Origin: Gammaproteobacteria bacterium
GTDB lineage: Bacteria > Pseudomonadota > Gammaproteobacteria > Pseudomonadales > Pseudohongiellaceae
DNA length: 5,063 nucleotides
Reading direction: 5' to 3'
Assembly (NCBI GenBank): GCA_947377625.1
Contig: CANCGR010000255.1
Coordinates: forward strand, 1-5,063
Made by a program: the position numbers and the translations under genes
Part shown: positions 1 through 5,063 of the stretch, in pieces
Layout of the letters: every line of letters begins with the position of its first letter
How positions within the stretch are numbered: position 1 is the stretch's first letter
The notes under the pieces: model-generated
What the model was told of the DNA's origin: nothing
The model's input: the letters and a program-made list of their open reading frames with translations, nothing else
Databases searched by the model: none

Positions 1-856
1 GTGGCGGCTCGTTGTAGAGTGCGGTACCGAACAGAATATCCCAGATCGGCAACGCCTGGCTGAAGTTGCAGTTATGCAAATTCGGGCGCGCGGGATCAAC
101 GATCATGTGATGCAGCCGGTGAAATTTGGGGCCAACCAATACCTTTTCAAAAACGGGACCAAAGCTGATGCGCACGTTGGCGTGCGAGAAGTTCTGCACC
201 AGCTCGCCGCACAGCATCAGCAGCGCAAACTCGTTGGCGGCAACACCGACCACCAAGCCCACTGCCGCCAGAATCAGCGCTTCAATCAGACCGGCGGCAT
301 AGCTGTCACGGTCATTGGTCCAGCAACTGACATGGCGCTGGCTGTGATGCAAGCTGTGCAGCGCCCAGAACCACGGAATCAAATGCTGTGCGCGATGCAT
401 CCAGTAATAAACAAAATCGTAGATAAGGTAATAGGCCAGAAACAGCAGCAAGGGATGCTGGCCGAGTATTGGAAAACTTTGCGTGAGGTTGATCAGCGGT
501 TCGCTGGCCGGGTCGGAGGATGTGGTATCGCCACCGAGGTAGTGAATGAGCGGATTGAGCACCAGATACGTGAACAACGGTAGCAAGCCCAACAGAATGA
601 CGAGCGTGTATTGCACGTCAATCCAGGTGGCTTTGCGATCTTGCCAGCGCTCGGCCGGGATGAGACTTTCCAGCGGGCGAAAAATCAGCGCAATAATTGC
701 GAGCTGCAGCAAGCCCAACAACATTGCTTCGGCAATTGCTTTGGGGTCACCGCTGAGTTGCAGCACATGCAATGCTGAAAAAACAGGGACTACCACGTGG
801 GCGCTGAGCCAGGAGACGGCAAGCTCCCAGAGTTGTACAAGTGCGGAAAAATTCAT
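1..856 (-). CDS. Sterol desaturase / fatty acid hydroxylase family membrane protein (3' end cut by window edge)
   Basis: Membrane-bound di-iron oxygenase family that hydroxylates or desaturates lipid substrates at the membrane; the actual substrate cannot be read here. Translating the minus strand from the ATG at 854-856 gives 285 codons with no stop before the edge. All three histidine boxes of the family are visible: HRAQH at residues 154-158 (HxxxH), HSLHH at 167-171 (HxxHH) and HRLHH at 246-250 (HxxHH). These ligate the two irons in characterised members. After the third box comes a WDILFGT stretch, matching the usual WDxLFGT near the end of the catalytic domain. Hydrophobic segments lie near residues 43-60, 83-100, 133-152 and about 185-210. 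The stop codon lies outside the window, so the C-terminal length is unknown. No other ATG lies in frame before the upstream stop at 911-913, so the start is fairly safe, although its Shine-Dalgarno is weak. Family is near certain; the substrate is open. Confidence 0.93.
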   Translation of the reverse strand, partial: MNFSALVQLWELAVSWLSAHVVVPVFSALHVLQLSGDPKAIAEAMLLGLLQLAIIALIFRPLESLIPAERWQDRKATWIDVQYTLVILLGLLPLFTYLVLNPLIHYLGGDTTSSDPASEPLINLTQSFPILGQHPLLLFLAYYLIYDFVYYWMHRAQHLIPWFWALHSLHHSQRHVSCWTNDRDSYAAGLIEALILAAVGLVVGVAANEFALLMLCGELVQNFSHANVRISFGPVFEKVLVGPKFHRLHHMIVDPARPNLHNCNFSQALPIWDILFGTALYNEPP

Positions 857-909
857 GAACGGTAATAGTTGGAATATTAAACGTGCTTGCCAGTAAGTAA
901 CGCCACAAC

Positions 910-915
910 ATTATA
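910..915 (-). promoter_or_regulatory. Candidate -10 box for the sterol desaturase-like gene
   Basis: The minus strand reads TATAAT, an exact sigma-70 -10 consensus, 53 bases upstream of the ATG at 856. The hexamer at a 17-base spacing (933-938, ACCTCT) is a poor -35, so this may be an activator-dependent or weak promoter, or a chance match in a short AT-rich patch. It lies in the 126-base gap after the preceding gene, which makes separate transcription of the desaturase plausible. Confidence 0.4.
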
Positions 916-982
916 TATCGGTGCATCGCGCCAGAGGTAGCGACGTAGCTGCCCGCTGCGGCACGTCTTGCAGGCGTTGTGT

Positions 983-1951
983 TTAGCGCCCCTGCAGTGC
1001 GGGCGCCAATCGGGTAATTGATTCCATCATGTCCTTCTGCTGAGTCACGTAATCTTCCAGGGCCGACATTTGGGTTTTGTCGAGCGTGCCGTCGGTTTTT
1101 ATTTTTTGCAAAGCATTGTCGAGTGGTTGCGTCATGACACCGTTTGCGCTGATAGGATTTTGACCGCCGGCCCCGGCCAATAAAATTCCTGATTGCGGGC
1201 GAATTTTTGCTGTTTCATCGGTCAGTATTTTGGCAACGTATTTTCTGGAATCTGCACTCAGCCCCGGCGCATTTCTTTCCAGATCTGATTCGCGCGCTTG
1301 CAGGGCTTTGGTGGCTGCACGCGTGTCTTTGGTGGCTTCGTATTGATCGAACGCGGTCATTTCTTCTTTGTAAAGGTAGCCAGACAGCGACTCCCGCAAT
1401 TTGCCGTCAATGTCTTTGGCCGCCGCGGCGTATTCCGCCTGGCTCATCTGGCCGGCTGCCACTTTAAGTTGCAGATCGGTTTTCTGCTCGGCGGCATTGG
1501 CAAAAATTTGCGACAGCGATTCTTTCTCTGCCGCAGAAAGATGCAGGCCGCGGATGAAATCTCCGTAAGTGTTGTTCACCATCATTTTCGACATCATTTT
1601 TGAAGTGGCTTGTCGCATTTCCGGTGAGCCCATGATTCCGCGAATTCGCTCCTGGATATTTTGCGGCGGCGCATTGGCGACGGCCGGTGCAGTGGCGCTG
1701 CTGCTATTGCCGGCAACAGTGCCTTGATTGGCACTTTGGCTTTGTGCCGCACTCAGCTGGGAATTCAAGGTGGCAACGGTCTTCTGCAGTTGCGCAATGG
1801 TGTCCTGGCTGATTTGCAGCGAGGCAGTCTGTGATTTTCTGAGCAGGCTTATTTCATCTTCATAAGTGTTTTGCGCTTGAATCTGGTAAATCACCAGGCC
1901 GGCAATGACGACGCCCAGCGCAATGCTGGTGTATTTGTTGTTTAAACTCAT
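983..1951 (-). CDS. Membrane-anchored coiled-coil protein of unknown function, 322 aa
   Basis: I do not recognise a named family. The protein starts with a short polar stretch and one hydrophobic segment (residues about 9-24) that looks like an uncleaved signal anchor, which would put the rest in the periplasm. Residues about 29-75 are a heptad-like, Gln- and Leu-rich helix likely to form a coiled coil. A low-complexity Ala/Ser/Asn/Pro linker follows (about 76-98). Then comes a helical, Met- and charge-rich region (about 99-215) including SKMMSKMM at 117-124 and an LHLSAAEKESL stretch at 136-146. The 'LS..E...L' pattern resembles periplasmic helical proteins of the Spy/CpxP type, but only loosely. 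The C-terminal third is also mostly helical with no enzyme motif. A good Shine-Dalgarno, AGGGAG at 1960-1965, sits 8 bases before the ATG and supports the start. There are no cysteines, so it is not a lipoprotein. The gene is real; its role is unknown. Confidence 0.85.
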   Translation of the reverse strand: MSLNNKYTSIALGVVIAGLVIYQIQAQNTYEDEISLLRKSQTASLQISQDTIAQLQKTVATLNSQLSAAQSQSANQGTVAGNSSSATAPAVANAPPQNIQERIRGIMGSPEMRQATSKMMSKMMVNNTYGDFIRGLHLSAAEKESLSQIFANAAEQKTDLQLKVAAGQMSQAEYAAAAKDIDGKLRESLSGYLYKEEMTAFDQYEATKDTRAATKALQARESDLERNAPGLSADSRKYVAKILTDETAKIRPQSGILLAGAGGQNPISANGVMTQPLDNALQKIKTDGTLDKTQMSALEDYVTQQKDMMESITRLAPALQGR

Positions 1952-2017
1952 GACCGGTGCTCCCTGTTGGTTTTATGTGCTGCTGTTGCCGCTGCCTGCG
2001 CAAGCCAAACTACCGCG

Positions 2018-2047
2018 TACATAGTGGACGCACAATCCTGAATTCAA
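2018..2047 (-). promoter_or_regulatory. Candidate sigma-70 promoter for the coiled-coil protein gene
   Basis: On the minus strand TTGAAT (2042-2047) is followed after 18 bases by TATGTA (2018-2023). Each differs from consensus by two bases and the spacing is acceptable. It lies in the 110-base gap between the stop at 2062 and the start at 1951, leaving a leader of roughly 60 bases. The match is by eye only and could be chance. Confidence 0.33.
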
Positions 2048-2063
2048 CCTGACTACCTGAATT
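2037..2063. repeat. Short CCTGA direct repeats
   Basis: CCTGA occurs three times on the plus strand, at 2037-2041, 2048-2052 and 2056-2060. The first and last copies extend to CCTGAATT. The first copy also overlaps the 8-base palindrome TGAATTCA (2039-2046). The cluster overlaps the candidate -35 of the downstream gene and the stop codon of the upstream gene, so an operator role is possible, but a run this short can arise by chance. Confidence 0.25.
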
Positions 2064-2853
2064 ATTGTTCGTGCCCGAGGCTACGCGTGAAGCGTTCACC
2101 AAAATCGGTATTGGCAACCGAGGTGGCAGCAACATGCAACAGCGCGTAAATGACCAGGGCAGTGAGTGTGGCCTTGTGGAACTTTTTCAAACTCAGCCAG
2201 TCATTCAGCAGGATGGCGGCGAGCAGCAGCAACAGTGCAATATCAACAAAGGGCCCGCCTTCGCCACCAAAAAACGCCAGACGCGACAACCGCCCCAGTG
2301 CCGGATTGACGATGACCAATGCGGCCAGCAGCACCAGCCGTTTGTGAATGTCGAAGCGGCTGCGAAAAATAACGGCGCCGCCCAGCAAAGTGGCAAAGGT
2401 AAGCAAGTCGGCAATGCTGATCCACACTTCATGGCTGATGAATGCAAGGTAGGTAATGCCTGAGCCAAGGTCGGGATCAGCCGCTTCAATGGTGGTGTCA
2501 AAAGTGATGCCCTGGCTGAGGTCATGGGATACCACGCCCAGGCCAGCCATAAGGCCGCCGATCACTACCAGCAAACCATAAGCTGCTCCCACATAACCCA
2601 GCTGGCGATGCAGCACGGGCTTGTTGCAGTTGATCAGCCAGGCTTGCGCCACCAGCCACACAAACCAGCCGGTGATAAAGGCACCGTGCAAGTACAAGTA
2701 GGGCAGCAAGGGGGGCTGATCAAAAGCAAAGCGCAGATAAAGCGACGGCGCAAAACCAATGAGCACGATGGCAAGCAGCACAGCGCAGTACGCAAAAAAG
2801 AACGGGTTTCTGCGACGTCTTTGACTGCCGTTGTCGGCGTTTCTTATGTTCAT
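2062..2853 (-). CDS. Uncharacterised polytopic inner-membrane protein with conserved-looking histidines, 263 aa
   Basis: After a basic N-terminus (RRRR at residues 12-15), about seven hydrophobic segments are visible (roughly 18-38, 53-74, 86-106, 145-163, 171-189, 203-220, 229-247). Histidines sit at membrane edges: YLHG (H56), LHRQLG (H82), SHEVW (H141) and DIHKRL (H170), the last followed by NPALGR at 183-188. From memory, this LHG / HRxLG / HKRL layout recurs in a widespread uncharacterised bacterial membrane family. Paired membrane histidines can bind heme, but nothing here proves that. The ATG at 2851-2853 overlaps the stop of the preceding gene in an ATGA junction, which argues for translational coupling; a separate Shine-Dalgarno is weak. 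The frame stays open upstream to an ATG at 3099, but those 82 extra residues are Cys-rich, non-membrane and lie inside the preceding gene, so they were rejected. No enzyme motif is seen; function is unknown. Confidence 0.85.
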   Translation of the reverse strand: MNIRNADNGSQRRRRNPFFFAYCAVLLAIVLIGFAPSLYLRFAFDQPPLLPYLYLHGAFITGWFVWLVAQAWLINCNKPVLHRQLGYVGAAYGLLVVIGGLMAGLGVVSHDLSQGITFDTTIEAADPDLGSGITYLAFISHEVWISIADLLTFATLLGGAVIFRSRFDIHKRLVLLAALVIVNPALGRLSRLAFFGGEGGPFVDIALLLLLAAILLNDWLSLKKFHKATLTALVIYALLHVAATSVANTDFGERFTRSLGHEQ

Positions 2854-3263
2854 TGACGCGCTTTGAGCATTGCTATCACGACTACTGTCGATATCAGCAG
2901 CCACGACACGAAAGGAACCACCAGAAACAAAAATGCGCGCGGTGCCGCTGCAGCTGGCAAGGTAATGACCGCGTAGATGATCAACGTTGCTGTTGTGACA
3001 GCCAGTGTCGTCCACGCCAGTGCAGTGCTGACAGAAGCCGGCCAACGCTTGGCAGCCAGGTTCGCCAAACCGAGTACAACGAACGGCGACAACACCCAAA
3101 GCACCAGCAGCGCCAACAGCAAGCGCGGGCTATTGTGCCCGGCCAGCAGCATCAAGCCACCCGCGCCAACGGCGCCGGTTATTGATGCAGCCAGAGCTAC
3201 CGGGTGCAACCAACCATGTTCGCGGTGAACAGAATTTTCCATATTGCGTTTCACTTGGGTCAT
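2850..3263 (-). CDS. Small four-helix membrane protein of unknown function, 137 aa
   Basis: Four hydrophobic segments are evident (about residues 21-41, 48-69, 80-102, 109-132), with little outside the membrane. Features that may identify the family are WVLSPF at 56-61 in the second segment and LVVPFVSWLL at 114-123 in the fourth. I do not recognise a named family. Its TGA stop (2850-2852) overlaps the next gene's ATG, so the two are probably co-translated and may act together. The start is uncertain. The ATG at 3263 has no clear Shine-Dalgarno, and an internal ATG at 3242 (Met8, starting MENSVHREH) is preceded by only a weak AAGTGA. The choice shifts the polar N-terminus by seven residues and does not affect the membrane part. 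The hydrophobic pattern and the coupled junction make it a real gene; no role can be assigned. Confidence 0.8.
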   Translation of the reverse strand: MTQVKRNMENSVHREHGWLHPVALAASITGAVGAGGLMLLAGHNSPRLLLALLVLWVLSPFVVLGLANLAAKRWPASVSTALAWTTLAVTTATLIIYAVITLPAAAAPRAFLFLVVPFVSWLLISTVVVIAMLKARQ

Positions 3264-3277
3264 TCATGCAGTGGCAG

Positions 3278-3293
3278 TCAGGCTGCTGCCTGA
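3278..3293. repeat. Small inverted repeat between two minus-strand genes
   Basis: TCAGGC and GCCTGA form a perfect six-base stem around a four-base loop. It lies in the 54-base gap after the DUF4337 gene. No T-run follows on the minus strand, so it is not a standard intrinsic terminator. It could be a weak pause, an RNA-processing hairpin or a regulator site, or it may have no role. Confidence 0.35.
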
Positions 3294-3317
3294 TGTGTCC
3301 TGCAAGCTACTTATTTA

Positions 3318-3854
3318 TTACATGAAAAGCAAAAACCCGTTGGCAAAATACACCAAACCAATGCCGCCTACCGGCAATGCGAAGAACCATATTTTTTTCC
3401 TTTTGAACAAGCCCGCTACCGACGACAGCAAAATGGATATTTGCAGGAAAATAACCGCCATGCCGAAGGGTTGGCCATGTTTCTGCGCATCATCACGGCT
3501 TTGTTCGAAAGCTTTAGCGTCTTTTTCAATGTCGGCTTTCTGGTTAATGTATTTTTCTATGTTTTTTTGGCTGATCTCAAGCGAGGCTTTGTATTTATCC
3601 AGCAGCGCTTCATCCACCGGTTTGTTCAATGAGTTGATTTGCAGTTCGATATTTTCCTTCTGGATAACATACAAGCTCTCCCGAATGCTCTTTGCCTGAT
3701 AGAAATTCCATTGATCAGAAGCCTGTTCCTGGCTGATGAGGCTTCTGGTGGAATAACCGCCACCTTTGAAGGTGGACAAGGTCGCACATACCGCAAAAAT
3801 AACGGTGGTCAGGGCCAGATAGTCCATCCAGGGTTCTTTGTTTTCTTGAGCCAT
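3318..3854 (-). CDS. DUF4337 family membrane protein, 178 aa
   Basis: The layout fits DUF4337, a bacterial family of unknown function. A first membrane helix (residues about 12-29) follows an acidic N-terminus with a Trp at position 9. Next is the family-typical segment QASDQWNFYQAKS (44-56). A long charged helix, probably a coiled coil, spans about 57-125. Two further membrane helices lie at about 131-149 and 155-177, separated by a basic KRKK loop (151-154). The length is normal for the family. The start is supported by GGAG at 3862-3865, seven bases before the ATG. It follows the methyltransferase gene by 45 bases on the same strand, so they may share a transcript. The basic loop between helices two and three would be cytoplasmic by the positive-inside rule, placing the coiled coil in the periplasm; this is inference. 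The biochemical role is unknown. Confidence 0.88.
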   Translation of the reverse strand: MAQENKEPWMDYLALTTVIFAVCATLSTFKGGGYSTRSLISQEQASDQWNFYQAKSIRESLYVIQKENIELQINSLNKPVDEALLDKYKASLEISQKNIEKYINQKADIEKDAKAFEQSRDDAQKHGQPFGMAVIFLQISILLSSVAGLFKRKKIWFFALPVGGIGLVYFANGFLLFM

Positions 3855-3899
3855 GCAAAAACTCCGTAACTTTAAATCGACAAGTTGCGTATTACATTG

Positions 3900-4631
3900 C
3901 TACTCAATCTTGAAGCGCAATTGTCCTGAGCGTTCTTGACGCAGACGTGATGGGTCTTTGCGGATGGCAGCGCGCAACTGTGCCGAACTTAGCGGCTGAC
4001 GATAATAGACACCCACCGCATTGGCATAGGCGGGCAGCGTCAAACAGAAATTGGCAGCCCATTGTTTGCGCACGCTCTTGTCGTGCACAAATGCGGTTTC
4101 ACGCAGTTGTTTGCGTGAGAGCGTATTGATCACCATGGCGCCGTCGTTGCTCACCAGGCGCCCAAGTGCATTGCACCAGACGCGATCTGCTGCGAATGAA
4201 CGGTCGGGCGCGCCATCGCCGCCAAACAAATCTTCAATGACCAGATCAAAGGGCTGGCCCTGGTATTGCTCGACAAACTCGCGGGCATCACCTTCCACCA
4301 ATGTGATGCCTTTGCCTTTAAGGCCGAAGAAGCGTTTCGCCAGTTGCAGATGCACCGGGTTCAATTCCACGCCGGTGACATGCACGCCCGGGCACCAGTG
4401 GCGCAGCAGGTGAATGGCCGCACCGCCACCGACGCCCAGCAGCAATACGCGTTTTACCTGCGGCAAGGCCAGTGCGGGCAATGCCAGCAAGTCCCACACG
4501 CCGCGCGTCAGTTTGTGCTCGGGATGGTACTGGGTATGCATGACGCGATTGGTATACAAGCGCAGGCTGCGCCCGGCGTTGCGAATTTCGTAACGCACGC
4601 CATCGATCTTCCGGGAAAAAACTACTGCCAT
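3900..4631 (-). CDS. Spermidine synthase-like SAM-dependent methyltransferase-fold protein, 243 aa
   Basis: A Rossmann-type methyltransferase domain is clear. Glycine-rich motif I is VLLLGVGGGAA (residues 62-72). VTGVELNP (85-92) supplies the acidic residue E89 expected to hold the ribose of SAM or decarboxylated SAM. LVEGDAREFV (111-120) carries the base-contacting D115. FDLVIEDLFGG (128-138) is the motif IV strand, with D134 where polyamine synthases keep a catalytic Asp. The overall pattern is closest to the SpeE-like group. However, the canonical gate-keeping and N-terminal YHE-type substrate motifs of true spermidine synthases are not evident, so this is better called a spermidine synthase-like protein than SpeE; its substrate is unknown. 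It is likely cytoplasmic, with no signal or membrane segment. The ATG at 4631 was chosen over the one at 4637 because GGAG at 4639-4642 is seven bases from the former but only one from the latter. It is divergent from csbD. Confidence 0.85.
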   Translation of the reverse strand: MAVVFSRKIDGVRYEIRNAGRSLRLYTNRVMHTQYHPEHKLTRGVWDLLALPALALPQVKRVLLLGVGGGAAIHLLRHWCPGVHVTGVELNPVHLQLAKRFFGLKGKGITLVEGDAREFVEQYQGQPFDLVIEDLFGGDGAPDRSFAADRVWCNALGRLVSNDGAMVINTLSRKQLRETAFVHDKSVRKQWAANFCLTLPAYANAVGVYYRQPLSSAQLRAAIRKDPSRLRQERSGQLRFKIE

Positions 4632-4638
4632 AACCATG

Positions 4639-4642
4639 CTCC
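4639..4642 (-). promoter_or_regulatory. Ribosome binding site that decides the methyltransferase start
   Basis: The minus strand reads GGAG here. Spacing is seven bases to the ATG at 4629-4631 and one base to the ATG at 4635-4637, so translation most likely begins at the downstream ATG. Confidence 0.65.
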
Positions 4643-4818
4643 GCCAAAGCCGGTGAGTTTAGACGCTGCGGCAGTGGCAGGCCAGCTTGGTCAGCTGCGC
4701 CGGTATCAAGCCCTCATTATTTTTACCCGGCGCAATGTTGTTTGGCGTACATAAGTTTGCGTTCACTTTATTTACCTTGCTCTGGCCTGCATCAACGGGC
4801 ACATCGCACACCAGACCA
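4643..4818. promoter_or_regulatory. Divergent intergenic region between the methyltransferase gene and csbD
   Basis: This stretch must hold the promoter for csbD on the plus strand and probably one for the minus-strand gene series. AT-rich patches suitable for -10 elements are at about 4717-4725 and 4748-4775 (for example TACATA at 4748 and TTTATT at 4767). None has a well-placed -35 by eye, which would be compatible with a stress sigma factor promoter for csbD, but that is inference. No clear operator or terminator was found. Confidence 0.35.
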
Positions 4819-4831
4819 AAGGAAACACACT

Positions 4832-5011
4832 ATGACCAACGCAGACAAAGACCAGGCAATGGGCAAGTTTCATGAAGTGAAAGGCAAGCTGAAAGAAGCG
4901 GCAGGGGTAGTGCTGGACAACCCGAAACTGGAAGCCGAAGGCGCCAACGAAAAAGTCATTGGCAAGATTCAAAACAAGGTAGGCCAGATCGAGAAAGTTC
5001 TCGAAAAATAA
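4832..5011 (+). CDS. CsbD family stress-response protein, 59 aa
   Basis: Small, highly charged, soluble protein of the CsbD family (Bacillus CsbD, E. coli YjbJ), whose members are induced by general stress and whose molecular role is unclear. The family pattern is plain: GKFHEVKGKLKEAAG at residues 11-25, then a central segment and a second helical half with GKIQNKVGQIEKV at 44-56. The length is normal. The ATG at 4832 is preceded by AAGGA at 4819-4823 with eight bases between, and the family alignment begins just after it. The in-frame ATG at 4742 would add 30 residues unlike the family and was rejected. The stop is followed by only 26 bases before the next start, with no terminator, so the two genes are probably co-transcribed. 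Expression in stationary phase or under osmotic stress is expected from the family, not shown by the sequence. Confidence 0.94.
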   Translation: MTNADKDQAMGKFHEVKGKLKEAAGVVLDNPKLEAEGANEKVIGKIQNKVGQIEKVLEK

Positions 5012-5037
5012 TCACTGATTGATAACAGGAAACCGCA

Positions 5038-5063
5038 ATGAAAAATAACTACCCAACCAAAGT
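5038..5063 (+). CDS. Start of an unidentified gene, cut by the window edge
   Basis: An ATG with a well-spaced Shine-Dalgarno (AGGA at 5027-5030, seven bases away) opens a frame reading MKNNYPTK plus a partial codon region before the window ends. It follows csbD by 26 bases on the same strand, so it is likely the second gene of that transcript. Too little is present to name it. Small stress or membrane-associated proteins are common csbD neighbours, but that is only a guess. Confidence 0.6.

Noticed and set aside
74..896. Plus-strand open frames of 169 and 116 codons
   Set aside because: They are antisense to the sterol desaturase-like gene, which has all three histidine boxes; their translations are Gln/His-rich or low quality with no domain.
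927..1010. GC-rich inverted repeats after the coiled-coil protein gene (for example GACGT...ACGTC at 941-966) as a terminator
   Set aside because: Stems are interrupted and no T-run follows on the minus strand, so an intrinsic terminator is not supported.
1207..1603. Two plus-strand open frames antisense to the coiled-coil protein gene
   Set aside because: Compositions are Trp/Arg/Phe-rich as expected from antisense reading, and no Shine-Dalgarno or domain is seen.
2854..3099. In-frame upstream extension of the 263-aa membrane protein to an ATG at 3099
   Set aside because: The 82 extra residues are Cys-rich, lack any membrane character and overlap the well-supported small membrane protein gene in another frame; the ATGA junction at 2850-2853 explains the start better.
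2065..3228. Plus-strand open frames rich in Gln, His and Arg
   Set aside because: This is the typical antisense shadow of Leu/Ala/Val-rich membrane protein genes on the minus strand.
3244..3869. Plus-strand open frames opposite the DUF4337 gene
   Set aside because: The minus-strand DUF4337 pattern and its Shine-Dalgarno are far stronger.
4051..4754. Plus-strand frames of 120 and 162 codons opposite the methyltransferase, and a minus-strand frame at 4318-4647
   Set aside because: They conflict with the intact SAM-binding motifs of the methyltransferase and show no domain of their own.
4742..4831. N-terminal extension of CsbD by 30 residues
   Set aside because: It is unlike the family and lies upstream of a well-spaced Shine-Dalgarno for the ATG at 4832.

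Overview
The window reads as ordinary bacterial chromosome, probably from a proteobacterium and plausibly a gammaproteobacterium. This is judged from gene style, Shine-Dalgarno motifs, moderate GC by eye, and the combination of DUF4337, CsbD and sterol-desaturase-like genes. No species can be named from the sequence alone. I see no tRNA, rRNA, CRISPR array, insertion sequence or attachment site.

Six genes lie on the minus strand. Listed in their direction of transcription, from the right: a spermidine-synthase-like methyltransferase (3900-4631), a DUF4337 membrane protein (3318-3854), two small polytopic membrane proteins that overlap by four bases in an ATGA junction (2850-3263 and 2062-2853), a membrane-anchored coiled-coil protein of unknown function (983-1951), and a sterol desaturase/fatty acid hydroxylase family protein that runs off the left edge (1-856). 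Two genes at the right end point the other way: a CsbD-family stress protein (4832-5011) and the first nine codons of a further gene (5038 onward). The methyltransferase and csbD are divergent and share the spacer 4632-4831.

The firmest functional calls are the desaturase/hydroxylase (all three histidine boxes present), CsbD, the methyltransferase fold and DUF4337. The overlapping membrane pair is very likely translated as a coupled unit, but its role is unknown. The genes do not form an obvious single pathway. Most are membrane proteins or membrane-lipid enzymes, and csbD suggests a general stress context, but a functional link between them is only inference.

Several starts were set by sequence logic. 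The second gene of the membrane pair starts at 2853, not at the upstream in-frame ATG at 3099. The methyltransferase starts at 4631, not 4637, because of Shine-Dalgarno spacing. CsbD starts at 4832, not 4742. I found no convincing evidence of an undescribed multi-gene system; the best leads are the histidine-containing membrane pair and the anchored coiled-coil protein.
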